6,367 nt of DNA from Lachnospiraceae bacterium UBA1267 (GTDB taxonomy: Bacteria > Bacillota > Clostridia > Lachnospirales > Lachnospiraceae): positions 449-6,815 of the forward strand of contig DBVJ01000028.1 of the NCBI GenBank assembly GCA_002308115.1, in the 5' to 3' direction. A program made the translations under genes and the position numbers. The notes beneath the pieces were generated by a model that saw only the letters and a program-made list of their open reading frames with translations, had not been told where the DNA came from and did no database searches. Of the stretch, positions 1-6,160 are shown one piece after another; position 1 is the stretch's first letter, and every line of letters begins with the position of its first letter.

Positions 1-1082
1 GGGAAGGCCTCGCAGCCGAAGTCCATCGCGGGGCCGATCTTCCGGTTCGGATGCACGCCGACCACAGCGCCGGTGTCTTTTCTGGCTAGTCCGCAGGCGC
101 AGGCGCCACAGTGCCAGTAGGTAATGCTGTTCTCCTCTTCGTCCATGGCCACGGGGTCGCCGAAGAAGACCGGGCTTTCACTAAGCTGCATGCCCATCCA
201 CATGGAGAGCGCGCCGTACATGTCTGCTTCGCAGGCTGCCGCAACGCCGTCGTCGTTCAGCATGGACAGTACCGCGCAGTTCGGTGTGCCGTACTCTGTG
301 AACAGATCCGGCCAGCAGCGCGAGGCGAGCGCGCCGATTTCATTTTCCGTGACAAACTCGTGATATGCCTTATAAAGTTTTCCGTAATCGATGAGATTCT
401 TCTCCGGCGTACGGTCCAGTCCGTTCATGAGAAGCGCAGATTTTTCCAGATATGCCCTGCCGTCCTCCGGACTGAAGCTCTTCGCACGGTCAAGGATCTC
501 CGGCAGCGGAACGCTGATGAGACTGGCACCGAAGCCGGCCTTCAGTTCTTCTTCCCGGGCGCGGCCGAAACCAAAGCCCTGGGGCGGTTCGCCGACCGCC
601 GCCATCCGAAGCGACTGCATTTCCTTCCTGAGACGCGCGGCGCGGACCACGGTGAGGATCGTATCACGGACCGCATCCTCGTCGGGTGATCCGAATACAT
701 AAAGCGGCGCACATCCCCGCTTCTCATAATGCATGTTTGCGGCGGAATACGCGCCTGTCAGCGAATTCAGTTTCAGTCTTCCGCCGTCGCCCTTCGGCTC
801 CCGAAGCGTCCAGAGAAGCACAGGGCAGTCCGTCTCGCGGAGCACTGTCTCCATATAGGCCGCATTTGCGAAAGTATTGTTCTGAAACACGATGAGGTCC
901 GGATGTTTGTCCCGAAGCCATTCCTCGAGAAGATCCACGCTGAGCAGAATGTCATCGGGGATGAGGAACGCGGGATCGATCTGTTTCAGAAGTTCTGAAG
1001 AGGCATGGAAAAAAGCGTGCGCGGTCTCCATATGGAAAGTACCGACGCCCGCGGGCACAAAAAGAGGGCAGAAACCGCTCAT
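1..1082 (-). CDS. FucI/AraA-like sugar isomerase (COG2407 type), 3' end beyond window
   Basis: The minus strand is open from ATG at 1082 to the window edge: 360 codons, no stop, C-terminus missing. Members of this family are typically about 450-500 residues, so roughly a fifth to a quarter is cut off. Family features seen: an N-terminal Rossmann-like part with WTLREP (91-96); a middle stretch VGEPPQGF (163-170) followed by the FGASLISVPLPEI segment (184-196); and a C-terminal domain with CEAD (284-287), FFGDP (306-310), WHCG (323-326) and KIGPAMDFG (348-356). By family analogy E285 and D309 are the likely metal ligands. Such enzymes interconvert aldoses and ketoses using a divalent metal in the cytoplasm. 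The HCGACAC run (324-330) is unusually Cys-rich. An AAGGAG ribosome binding site lies at 1094-1099, 11 bases before the ATG. Position downstream of a sugar ABC transporter suggests it acts on the imported sugar. Substrate (fucose, arabinose, a deoxy- or sulfo-sugar) is not determinable; family call is firm, substrate unknown. Confidence 0.85.
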   Translation of the reverse strand, partial: MSGFCPLFVPAGVGTFHMETAHAFFHASSELLKQIDPAFLIPDDILLSVDLLEEWLRDKHPDLIVFQNNTFANAAYMETVLRETDCPVLLWTLREPKGDGGRLKLNSLTGAYSAANMHYEKRGCAPLYVFGSPDEDAVRDTILTVVRAARLRKEMQSLRMAAVGEPPQGFGFGRAREEELKAGFGASLISVPLPEILDRAKSFSPEDGRAYLEKSALLMNGLDRTPEKNLIDYGKLYKAYHEFVTENEIGALASRCWPDLFTEYGTPNCAVLSMLNDDGVAAACEADMYGALSMWMGMQLSESPVFFGDPVAMDEEENSITYWHCGACACGLARKDTGAVVGVHPNRKIGPAMDFGCEAF

Positions 1083-1127
1083 GTAAATGGATTCTCCTTC
1101 ATATAAGTGATGATTTTCTATTTGTCT

Positions 1128-1156
1128 ATCATAAAACCGAAAACGGGATGCGTCAA
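1128..1156 (-). promoter_or_regulatory. Promoter of the isomerase gene (TTGACG-17-TATGAT)
   Basis: On the minus strand a -35 box TTGACG (1151-1156) is followed after exactly 17 bases by the -10 box TATGAT (1128-1133). Transcription should begin near 1121, giving a leader of about 38 bases that contains the AAGGAG ribosome binding site. The isomerase could thus be transcribed separately from the transporter genes upstream. The -35 box sits partly in the loop of the inverted repeat at 1135-1174, which makes control at this site plausible. The match and spacing are seen; activity is inferred. Confidence 0.6.
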
Positions 1157-1174
1157 GGCACCCCGCTTTCGGTT
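1135..1174 (-). terminator. 17-bp inverted repeat after the permease gene: possible terminator and/or operator
   Basis: Arms 1135-1151 and 1158-1174 enclose a 6-base loop. Read as minus-strand RNA, all 17 positions pair, with two G-U wobbles. Read as plus-strand RNA the same two positions are A-C mismatches, so the structure favours the minus-strand transcript. It lies 27 bases after the permease stop codon. The tract following it is short (TTTTATG, counting the last two stem bases), so it would be a weak or leaky terminator. Because it also encloses the isomerase -35 box, it could be a DNA operator instead of, or as well as, a terminator. Confidence 0.6.
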
Positions 1175-1201
1175 CACATATTCTGAATGAATTCTGATCT
1201 G

Positions 1202-2389
1202 TTATTTTCTTCTTGACAGGACGTCCAGCGCCACCGCGACGATGAAGATCAGGCCCTTGATGACGTACTGGTATGCGATACCGACGCCCATCAGGTTCAG
1301 GCCGTTCGTCAGCGACATGATAACCAGCGCGCCAATGATCGTGTTGGTGACTTTACCGACACCGCCCGAGGTGGACACGCCGCCGATATAGCAGGAAGCG
1401 ATGGCGTCCAGTTCGAATCCGGCGCCGCCGGTGGTAGAGGCGGACTGAAGACGGGAGGCGAACAGAATGCCGCCCAGCGCGGACATCATGCCCATGGAGG
1501 CAAAGCAGAACAGCATGATCTTCTTCACGTTGATGCCCGCAAGCGCAGCCGCTTCGGGGTTTCCGCCGACGCCGTAGATGTGCCGGCCGAGTTTTGTGCG
1601 GTTCAGCATGAAGTTGTAAATGAAGGTCACCACTGCCACGACCACGATGGTCCAGCTGAGACCTCTGTAGCTGGCCAGAACGACTGCGACTGCACCGATC
1701 AGCGCTGCCATCAGCACCAGTTTCATGATAAAGACCGGAAGGGACACGACTTCGAAATTGTATTTCTTCAGGTTCTGGCGGTTATGGATCTGGGAAACGA
1801 CCAGAAGAACCACGGCCAGCGCGCCGACCACAAGAGACAGAAGGTGCAGGCCGCCTACCTCTCCGATATCCGGCACGAAGCCGTTGGAGATGGCGTTGAA
1901 GCCTTCGTCAAAGATCGGGATGGTTCCGGATTCCGAAGTGACCAGCGACAGGAGGCCGCGGAAAATGAATTCGAAAGCCAGCGTCGTCACGAATGCGGGA
2001 ACACCGATGAAGCTGATGATCGAGCCTTCCACAAGGCCGATGACGATACCCAGGACCAGGATGATCGGGATGGTGATATAGAACGGGATGCCGGCCTTCA
2101 CCATCAGGATCGCGGCGATCGCGCCGGTAAAGCCTGCCGCATAACCGACCGAAAGGTCGATCTGACGGATGATCAGGATCAGTGTCATGGCGACGGCCAT
2201 GACGGCGATGTAGCCGGTCTGGTTGATCAGGTTCGTCAGGTTACGGGGCGACAGGAAGTTGCCGTTCGTAAAGATCCCGAACAGAATAAATATGACCGCC
2301 AGCGCGATGAACATCGCGTAATCTCTGATGTGTGTCCGGACCAGATGCCAAAGTTCAGGTAACAGTCCCTGTTTCGCTTTATTCTCCAT
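1202..2389 (-). CDS. mmsB: Sugar ABC transporter permease, MmsB/GguB (XylH/RbsC superfamily)
   Basis: A 395-residue, very hydrophobic membrane protein forming the sugar channel of a CUT2-type ABC importer. Membrane segments begin near residues 24-40 and recur through the C-terminus. Family marks are IDLSVG (77-82), GVPAFVTTLAFEFIFRG (129-145), the cytoplasmic ATPase-contact loop around GVGGNPEAAALAGI (273-286), and GFELDAIASCYIGG (324-337). The length near 400 residues and the hydrophilic loop around 200-215 fit the longer MmsB/GguB/XylH branch rather than the roughly 320-residue RbsC. An in-frame ATG 18 bases upstream (2407) is possible, but ATG at 2389 has a GGAGGAG site (2397-2403) seven bases away and is preferred. 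The gene overlaps the end of the ATPase gene by 11 bases and its ribosome binding site lies inside that gene, suggesting translational coupling. Confidence 0.92.
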   Translation of the reverse strand: MENKAKQGLLPELWHLVRTHIRDYAMFIALAVIFILFGIFTNGNFLSPRNLTNLINQTGYIAVMAVAMTLILIIRQIDLSVGYAAGFTGAIAAILMVKAGIPFYITIPIILVLGIVIGLVEGSIISFIGVPAFVTTLAFEFIFRGLLSLVTSESGTIPIFDEGFNAISNGFVPDIGEVGGLHLLSLVVGALAVVLLVVSQIHNRQNLKKYNFEVVSLPVFIMKLVLMAALIGAVAVVLASYRGLSWTIVVVAVVTFIYNFMLNRTKLGRHIYGVGGNPEAAALAGINVKKIMLFCFASMGMMSALGGILFASRLQSASTTGGAGFELDAIASCYIGGVSTSGGVGKVTNTIIGALVIMSLTNGLNLMGVGIAYQYVIKGLIFIVAVALDVLSRRK

Positions 2390-3929
2390 TGTTTGTCTCC
2401 TCCACATCGTGTGTCTTGGTCGCCAGCCGCATGATGACCTGCTCGGTGGCCTCCTCCCGGCTCACTTCGCCGGTGATCGTTCCTTCCGCCATGACATAGA
2501 TCCGGTCGCTCATGCCCAGAATCTCCGGCAGGTCTGAAGAAATCATAAGTACCGAATAGCCTTCATCCGCAAGACGGTTCATGATCGTATAGATCTCGTA
2601 TTTGGCGCCTACGTCGATGCCGCGGGTCGGTTCGTCCAGAAGAAGAACCTTCGGCCCCACGAACAGACATTTGGCAAGGGACACCTTCTGCTGGTTGCCG
2701 CCCGAAAGAAGCTCCACCTTCTGTGCGATGGAGGGCGTCTTGATGTTCATGCTGTCCCGGTAGCTGTTGACCTGAACGATCTCTTCGTTCTTGTTGATCA
2801 CGAGGCCTTCCTTCAAAGCGTCCAGATTGGAAATGGTCACGTTGAAGCGGATGTCCTGCATCAGCACAAGGCCGTTCCTCTTCTTGTCCTCGGTCGCGTA
2901 GGCAATGCCGGCTCTCAGCGCGGCATTCGGATCCCTGAAGCTCATCGGCTTCCCCTCGACCAGGATCTCGCCGGACACCAGTTTGTACTTCGGGGAGTTG
3001 CCGAAGATCGACAATGCAAGCTCCGTACGGCCGGCGCCCATGAGGCCAGCCATGCCCACGATCTCTCCGTGGCGGATCTTCATGTTGACGTGGTCGAGAA
3101 TGGTCCTTTCAAGCGAGGGATCATAGACCGTCCAGTCTTTAAGCTCCAGCGCCACTTCGCCGGGTTCTTTCTTCTTGCGGACCGGGTAAATGTCTTCCAT
3201 CTCACGGCCGACCATGTTGCGGATGATATCGCTCATGGTCGCGGTCTTGCCGTCCATGGAGCAGATCGTGGCGCCGTCGCGGAGCACCGTGATGGTATCC
3301 GCGATGTCCACGACCTCCTTCAGGCGGTGCGAGATCATGATGGAAGTCACGCCGTCCGCCTTCAGTTCACGAAGCAGTTCGAGGAGGTTCTGGCTGTCGT
3401 CTTCGTTCAGAGAAGACGTGGGCTCGTCCAGGATCAGGAGCTTCGCGTTCTTGGAAAGCGCTTTCGCGATCTCGACAAGCTGCTGCTTACCGACCCTAAG
3501 ATCCCGGATCTTCATGCTCGGATTGACATCCAGACGGACCTTCTTGAGATATTTGCGGGCCTCGATGATCGTCTGATTCCAGTTGATCAGGCGGCCGTTC
3601 ATGATCTCATGGCCAAAGAATATATTTTCGTGGATGCTGAGATCCGGGATCAGCGCCAGCTCCTGGCTGATGATCGCGATCCCGGCTGCTTCCGAATCTT
3701 TCGTCGACTGGTATTTCTGTATCTCACCGTTGTATACGATGTCCCCGGTGTAGGTGCCGTAACGCCATACGCCGCTCAGTACTTTCATCAGCGTGGACTT
3801 GCCCGCGCCGTTCTCACCGACCAGACAATGGATCTCTCCGCGCCGGACCTTGAAATTCACGTTGTCCAGAGCGCGGACACCCGGAAATGTCTTGGTGATG
3901 TTCCGCATTTCCAGAATATAGTCTTCCAA
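2379..3929 (-). CDS. mmsA: Sugar ABC transporter ATP-binding protein, MmsA/GguA (duplicated ATPase)
   Basis: A 516-residue protein with two ABC ATPase domains, which energises monosaccharide import at the inner face of the membrane. Numbered from the chosen TTG start, domain 1 has Walker A GENGAGKST (38-46), a Q-loop SQELALIP (88-95), the signature-like LRVGKQQ (144-150), Walker B LLILDE (164-169) and switch His in ISHRL (199-203). Domain 2 has a degenerate Walker A GLMGAGRTE (295-303), signature LSGGNQQ (408-414), Walker B VLLLDE (428-433), and Ser in place of the switch His (ISSDL). That asymmetry is normal for the RbsA/MglA/XylG family. The opening YILEMRNITKTFPGV and the GTYTGDIVYNG segment resemble the MmsA/GguA branch. 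An in-frame GTG at 3935 lies only one base from the GGAGG site (3937-3941), whereas TTG at 3929 is seven bases away, so TTG is chosen. It partners with the overlapping permease gene and the binding protein upstream. Confidence 0.92.
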   Translation of the reverse strand: MEDYILEMRNITKTFPGVRALDNVNFKVRRGEIHCLVGENGAGKSTLMKVLSGVWRYGTYTGDIVYNGEIQKYQSTKDSEAAGIAIISQELALIPDLSIHENIFFGHEIMNGRLINWNQTIIEARKYLKKVRLDVNPSMKIRDLRVGKQQLVEIAKALSKNAKLLILDEPTSSLNEDDSQNLLELLRELKADGVTSIMISHRLKEVVDIADTITVLRDGATICSMDGKTATMSDIIRNMVGREMEDIYPVRKKKEPGEVALELKDWTVYDPSLERTILDHVNMKIRHGEIVGMAGLMGAGRTELALSIFGNSPKYKLVSGEILVEGKPMSFRDPNAALRAGIAYATEDKKRNGLVLMQDIRFNVTISNLDALKEGLVINKNEEIVQVNSYRDSMNIKTPSIAQKVELLSGGNQQKVSLAKCLFVGPKVLLLDEPTRGIDVGAKYEIYTIMNRLADEGYSVLMISSDLPEILGMSDRIYVMAEGTITGEVSREEATEQVIMRLATKTHDVEETNNGE

Positions 3930-3936
3930 ATTCACA

Positions 3937-3941
3937 CCTCC
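3937..3941 (-). promoter_or_regulatory. Ribosome binding site deciding a TTG start for the ATPase
   Basis: GGAGG on the minus strand lies 7 bases before TTG (3929) but only 1 base before the upstream in-frame GTG (3935). Normal spacing therefore favours the TTG start, which shortens the protein by two residues. A rare start codon may also set the ATPase level below that of the binding protein. Confidence 0.6.
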
Positions 3942-3969
3942 GCTCTATGCCGGATGTTGTGCCGAAGTC

Positions 3970-3996
3970 CTTCCCGCGGCCTTCTGCCGCGGGAAG
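3970..3996 (-). repeat. Perfect 11-bp hairpin in the binding protein-ATPase intergenic region
   Basis: Arms CTTCCCGCGGC (3970-3980) and its exact complement (3986-3996) enclose a 5-base loop. It has no U-tract on the minus strand, so it is not a classical terminator. It follows the terminator-like hairpin at 4005-4027 and lies 28 bases upstream of the ATPase ribosome binding site. A likely role, by analogy with other binding-protein transporters, is to block 3' exonucleases and stabilise RNA, or to reinforce attenuation. That role is inference. Confidence 0.65.
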
Positions 3997-3998
3997 AT

Positions 3999-4027
3999 AA
4001 AAAGCAGGGCGGCCTTCCACCGCCCTG
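3999..4027 (-). terminator. Terminator-like hairpin after the binding-protein gene
   Basis: On the minus strand an 8-bp G+C-rich stem (CAGGGCGG, 4020-4027, with 4005-4012) and 7-base loop are followed by CTTTTTAT (T-run at 3999-4003). This has the form of an intrinsic terminator. It lies 32 bases after the binding-protein stop codon, inside what otherwise looks like one operon, so it probably acts partially and gives more binding-protein transcript than ATPase/permease transcript. No separate promoter before the ATPase gene was recognised. Confidence 0.75.
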
Positions 4028-4059
4028 GCATTTTTGACGGGATGCTCCCGTTTACCGGA

Positions 4060-5202
4060 TCACTTTCCGGGTTTTACCTTGTCGCTGATGCCGTCGAAGT
4101 TCGTGAACTTCGTCTTGTCATAGATGCCGCTCTCCAGGAAGACCTTGACAATGTTGTCTCTGGTGATGGTCTGGACGTCGGAACGAAGCGTCGGGACGTC
4201 GATCTTCTCGTTGTTGACCGTCTCAGGCGCATCGACCTTTTCGCCCTTCAGAAGCTTCGTGGCAAGATCCATCGCGGCGGTGGTGATCATTTCCGGATTG
4301 CAGTACACGGTCATGTCCTGCTTGCCGTCGATGATGTACTGGACAGAGCCTTCCACGCCGTCGGCGCCGCACAGCCAGTATTCCTTCACGTCGGAGTCCG
4401 CAAGGAACGCATCCGCAACGGCACGGCCGGTGTTGTCATCGGGCGCCAGAACGAAGCAAAGCTCCTTTTCGGCTGCGGAAGCCTTGGTCAGGTCGGATTC
4501 CGCAAGCGTCTTCGCGGTCTTCGGCTCCCATTCGGTGTCGACGGACTGCATGATTTCGTACAGCTGCTCGTGGGTGATGTCGTACGTGTCTTTGTACTTC
4601 ATCGCCACTTCGGAGTTGCGGACGATGAACGTGCCGTCAGCGATCTTCGGCTGAAGCGCGTTCCAGTAGCCGCGGAAGTACGAGAACGAGTTGTTGTCGG
4701 TCAGCGCGCCGGAGTACAGGAACAGGCTGTGTCCGCTGCCGCCCTTCTCCGCAGCCTTGTCGACCAGATACTGACCCATGGCCTCACCGATCTTGACGCT
4801 TTCGAAAGCGACATAGTAATCGATGTTCTCGGTGCCTGTGATCAGACGGTCATAGGAAATGACTTTGATGCCCTCGTCCTTTGCTTTCTTGACGGTCGCA
4901 GCCGCAGCCTGGACGTCGAACGGGCAGATGATGAGGACTTTGATGCCTCTGCCGATCAGCGCTTCAACGTTGGTCTGCTCGGTCGCGGCGGAAGCCTGCG
5001 AATACATGATCTCGGCCTTGTAGCCGTTCGCCTTGATGAGTTCGAGGAACTTCGCCTCGTCGGCAAGCCAGCGGTCTTCTTCCTTGGTCGGAAGGATAAT
5101 GCCGATCTCGAGCTTTCCGTCATCCTTCTTGCCGTCGTCCTTACATGCCGCAAGCGAGAACACCATTGCGACTGCAAGAAGCAGTGCCAATACCTTCTTC
5201 AT
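4060..5202 (-). CDS. chvE: ChvE-type sugar-binding lipoprotein of the ABC importer
   Basis: A 380-residue periplasmic-binding-protein-like receptor that captures the sugar outside the membrane and delivers it to the permease. The N-terminus is a lipoprotein signal: positively charged start, hydrophobic stretch, lipobox LAAC with the lipidated Cys at 20, then a polar linker (KDDGKKDDGK). Two-lobe binding-protein features follow: ILPTKEEDRWLADE (36-49), ISYDRLI (115-121), the DNN in TDNNSF (168-173), APDDNTGRAVADAF (253-266) and CGADGVEGSVQYIIDG (278-293). The PTK..RW, SYDRLI and DNN elements match the ChvE/XylF branch, whose known ligands include xylose, arabinose, glucose, galactose and fucose. 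Start: an ATG exists at 5232, but ATG at 5202 has an AAGGAGG site six bases away (5209-5215) and begins the signal peptide cleanly. It is the first gene of the minus-strand block, behind a consensus promoter. Ligand is not determinable by eye. Confidence 0.92.
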   Translation of the reverse strand: MKKVLALLLAVAMVFSLAACKDDGKKDDGKLEIGIILPTKEEDRWLADEAKFLELIKANGYKAEIMYSQASAATEQTNVEALIGRGIKVLIICPFDVQAAAATVKKAKDEGIKVISYDRLITGTENIDYYVAFESVKIGEAMGQYLVDKAAEKGGSGHSLFLYSGALTDNNSFSYFRGYWNALQPKIADGTFIVRNSEVAMKYKDTYDITHEQLYEIMQSVDTEWEPKTAKTLAESDLTKASAAEKELCFVLAPDDNTGRAVADAFLADSDVKEYWLCGADGVEGSVQYIIDGKQDMTVYCNPEMITTAAMDLATKLLKGEKVDAPETVNNEKIDVPTLRSDVQTITRDNIVKVFLESGIYDKTKFTNFDGISDKVKPGK

Positions 5203-5233
5203 GTTTCTCCTCCTTATGTGATGAACGATCATT

Positions 5234-5257
5234 TGGAAAACCGCACAACGGTTTCCA
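5234..5257. promoter_or_regulatory. Imperfect dyad downstream of the transporter promoter (candidate operator)
   Basis: The arms TGGAAAACCG (5234-5243) and CGGTTTCCA (5249-5257) form an inverted repeat around a 5-base centre, with one unpaired base. It spans roughly +6 to +29 of the predicted transporter transcript, a common place for a repressor operator. It could also fold as a 5' leader hairpin in RNA. No regulator gene is in the window, so the binding protein is unknown. Confidence 0.45.
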
Positions 5258-5268
5258 CATTTGATATT

Positions 5269-5297
5269 ATTGTATGGACATTCTGCCGATTTGTCAA
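5269..5297 (-). promoter_or_regulatory. Transporter promoter (TTGACA-17-TACAAT)
   Basis: On the minus strand the -35 box TTGACA (5292-5297) is a perfect consensus match, and the -10 box TACAAT (5269-5274) is one base off, with the ideal 17-base spacer. The start point is predicted near 5262, giving a leader of about 60 bases before the binding-protein ATG. A promoter this close to consensus usually needs repression to be controlled, which fits the adjacent dyad at 5234-5257. Confidence 0.8.
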
Positions 5298-5333
5298 TGT
5301 TCAGGCGGACTTTTGCAACCCTTTTGGAACCGA

Positions 5334-5362
5334 TTGAAAGCTTTTCGGAACTTTGCTATGAT
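5334..5362 (+). promoter_or_regulatory. Promoter of the ComB-family gene (TTGAAA-17-TATGAT)
   Basis: On the plus strand the -35 box TTGAAA (5334-5339) and -10 box TATGAT (5357-5362) are each one base from consensus and are spaced by 17 bases. The predicted start is near 5369, leaving a leader of about 39 bases with AAAGGGG (5395-5401) six bases before the ATG. It is divergent from the transporter promoter; the two -35 boxes are 36 bases apart. Confidence 0.78.
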
Positions 5363-5407
5363 TTCCTGTGTTCCTGTTGTTCAAATTCACATGGAAAGGG
5401 GCGGCAC

Positions 5408-6106
5408 ATGCAGATCCATCTGTACGAATTACTCGAAGGAGCCGAAAAGGCCAGGGGGCTGACCGTCATCATCGACGTGTTCCGCTGCTTTTCACTGGAA
5501 TGCTACCTGTTCTCGCAGGGAGCCTCGCGGATCCTGCCGGCCGGCGCGGTCGAAGAAGCGCTTTCCCTGAAAGAACGCTTCCCGGACGCGGTGCTCTTCG
5601 GCGAGCGGCACGGGCGGAAGCTTCCGGGCTTTTTGTACGGAAACTCTCCTTCCCAGTCCCGGGAGGCGGATTTTACAGGCCAGACGATCATCCACACCAC
5701 AAGCGCAGGCACGCAGGGCATCACGCATGCCGTGAACGCGTCCGAAATCGTCACCGGCGCGCTGGTGAACGCAAAGGCAGTCGCGGATTACATCAGAAGC
5801 CGCGATCCGGAAGAAGTATCCATAGTCGCCATGGGTGTTTTCGGCCAGAAGTCTTCGGAAGAGGACGTTCTCTGTGCGGAGTACATCCGCGCGCATCTTC
5901 TTTCGGAGGCGGAAGATTTTCCGCTGAAAGAGCGCATCGAAGCGCTGAAAAATGTCCGCGCGGGCGCCAAGTTCTTCAACGAAGACGAACAGGACGTCTA
6001 TCCGCGCGACGACTTCTACATGTGCACAAAAGCAGACATTTTCCCCTTCGTGATCAGAATGGAGCGGGAAGACGGCCTTCTCGTCGCGAACAAGATCCTG
6101 ATCTGA
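5408..6106 (+). CDS. comB: ComB-family protein (2-phosphosulfolactate phosphatase-like)
   Basis: A 232-residue soluble protein matching the ComB family, whose characterised archaeal member is a Mg-dependent phosphatase converting 2-phospho-3-sulfolactate to sulfolactate in coenzyme M synthesis. Family marks in order: IIDVFR (21-26), an acidic patch and LFGERHG (63-69), GNSP (79-82), TTSAGTQG (97-104), TGALVNAKAVADYI (116-129), and EEDVLCAEYI (151-160). The length is normal for the family. The start at 5408 is chosen over an upstream in-frame codon at 5261, because that codon precedes the promoter, the homology begins at 5408, and a ribosome binding site is present. It is a single-gene unit with its own promoter and terminator. 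Relatives are widespread in bacteria not known to make coenzyme M, so the true substrate here is uncertain; the family call is firm, the reaction is not. Confidence 0.85.
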   Translation: MQIHLYELLEGAEKARGLTVIIDVFRCFSLECYLFSQGASRILPAGAVEEALSLKERFPDAVLFGERHGRKLPGFLYGNSPSQSREADFTGQTIIHTTSAGTQGITHAVNASEIVTGALVNAKAVADYIRSRDPEEVSIVAMGVFGQKSSEEDVLCAEYIRAHLLSEAEDFPLKERIEALKNVRAGAKFFNEDEQDVYPRDDFYMCTKADIFPFVIRMEREDGLLVANKILI

Positions 6107-6131
6107 CAGATACCTTCAAGGCATAAAAAAG

Positions 6132-6160
6132 CGGCAGCCCTAAGGCTGCCGATTTTCTTT
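6132..6160. terminator. Bidirectional intrinsic terminator between convergent genes
   Basis: A perfect 8-bp stem (CGGCAGCC, 6132-6139, with 6144-6151) with a 4-base loop is followed on the plus strand by ATTTTCTTTATT. On the minus strand it is followed by GC and a run of six T (6125-6130). It lies 25 bases after the ComB-family stop and 7 bases past the stop codon of the convergent PAP2-like gene, so it can end both transcripts. Confidence 0.9.

Noticed and set aside
111..702. Overlapping plus-strand frames in the left region
   Set aside because: They are shadows of the isomerase on the minus strand, which is open for 360 codons and has clear FucI-like motifs.
1580..2362. 260-codon plus-strand frame very rich in Asp, Gln, His and Arg
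   Set aside because: It is the complement of hydrophobic permease codons, which naturally yields a hydrophilic, repetitive-looking mirror protein.
3069..4037. 322-codon open frame on the plus strand
   Set aside because: It is antisense to the ATPase gene, which carries all ABC motifs, and it runs through both intergenic hairpins. No family features were seen.
4038..4050. Small hairpin CGGGA-TGC-TCCCG after the binding-protein stop codon
   Set aside because: It has a five-base stem with a three-base loop and no U-tract; the larger hairpins just downstream are far better candidates.
5203..5232. Ten-residue upstream extension of the binding protein
   Set aside because: It would put charged residues ahead of the signal peptide, and the strong AAGGAGG site lies inside the extension, correctly spaced for the ATG at 5202.
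4042..5337. 431-codon open frame on the plus strand
   Set aside because: It lies antisense to the clear sugar-binding lipoprotein gene. Its composition (rich in Val, Arg, Asp, Leu, His without domains) is that of a mirror frame in G+C-rich DNA, and it has no recognisable motif.
5330..5348. Apparent dyad CCGA...TCGG around the -35 box of the ComB-family promoter
   Set aside because: Only the outer four bases pair; the inner AAAGCTTT is centred at a different point, so the two parts do not form one symmetrical site.
5368..6126. 252-codon plus-strand frame overlapping the ComB-family gene
   Set aside because: It is a shifted frame rich in Arg and Gly without motifs; the ComB frame has conserved motifs, a promoter and a ribosome binding site.
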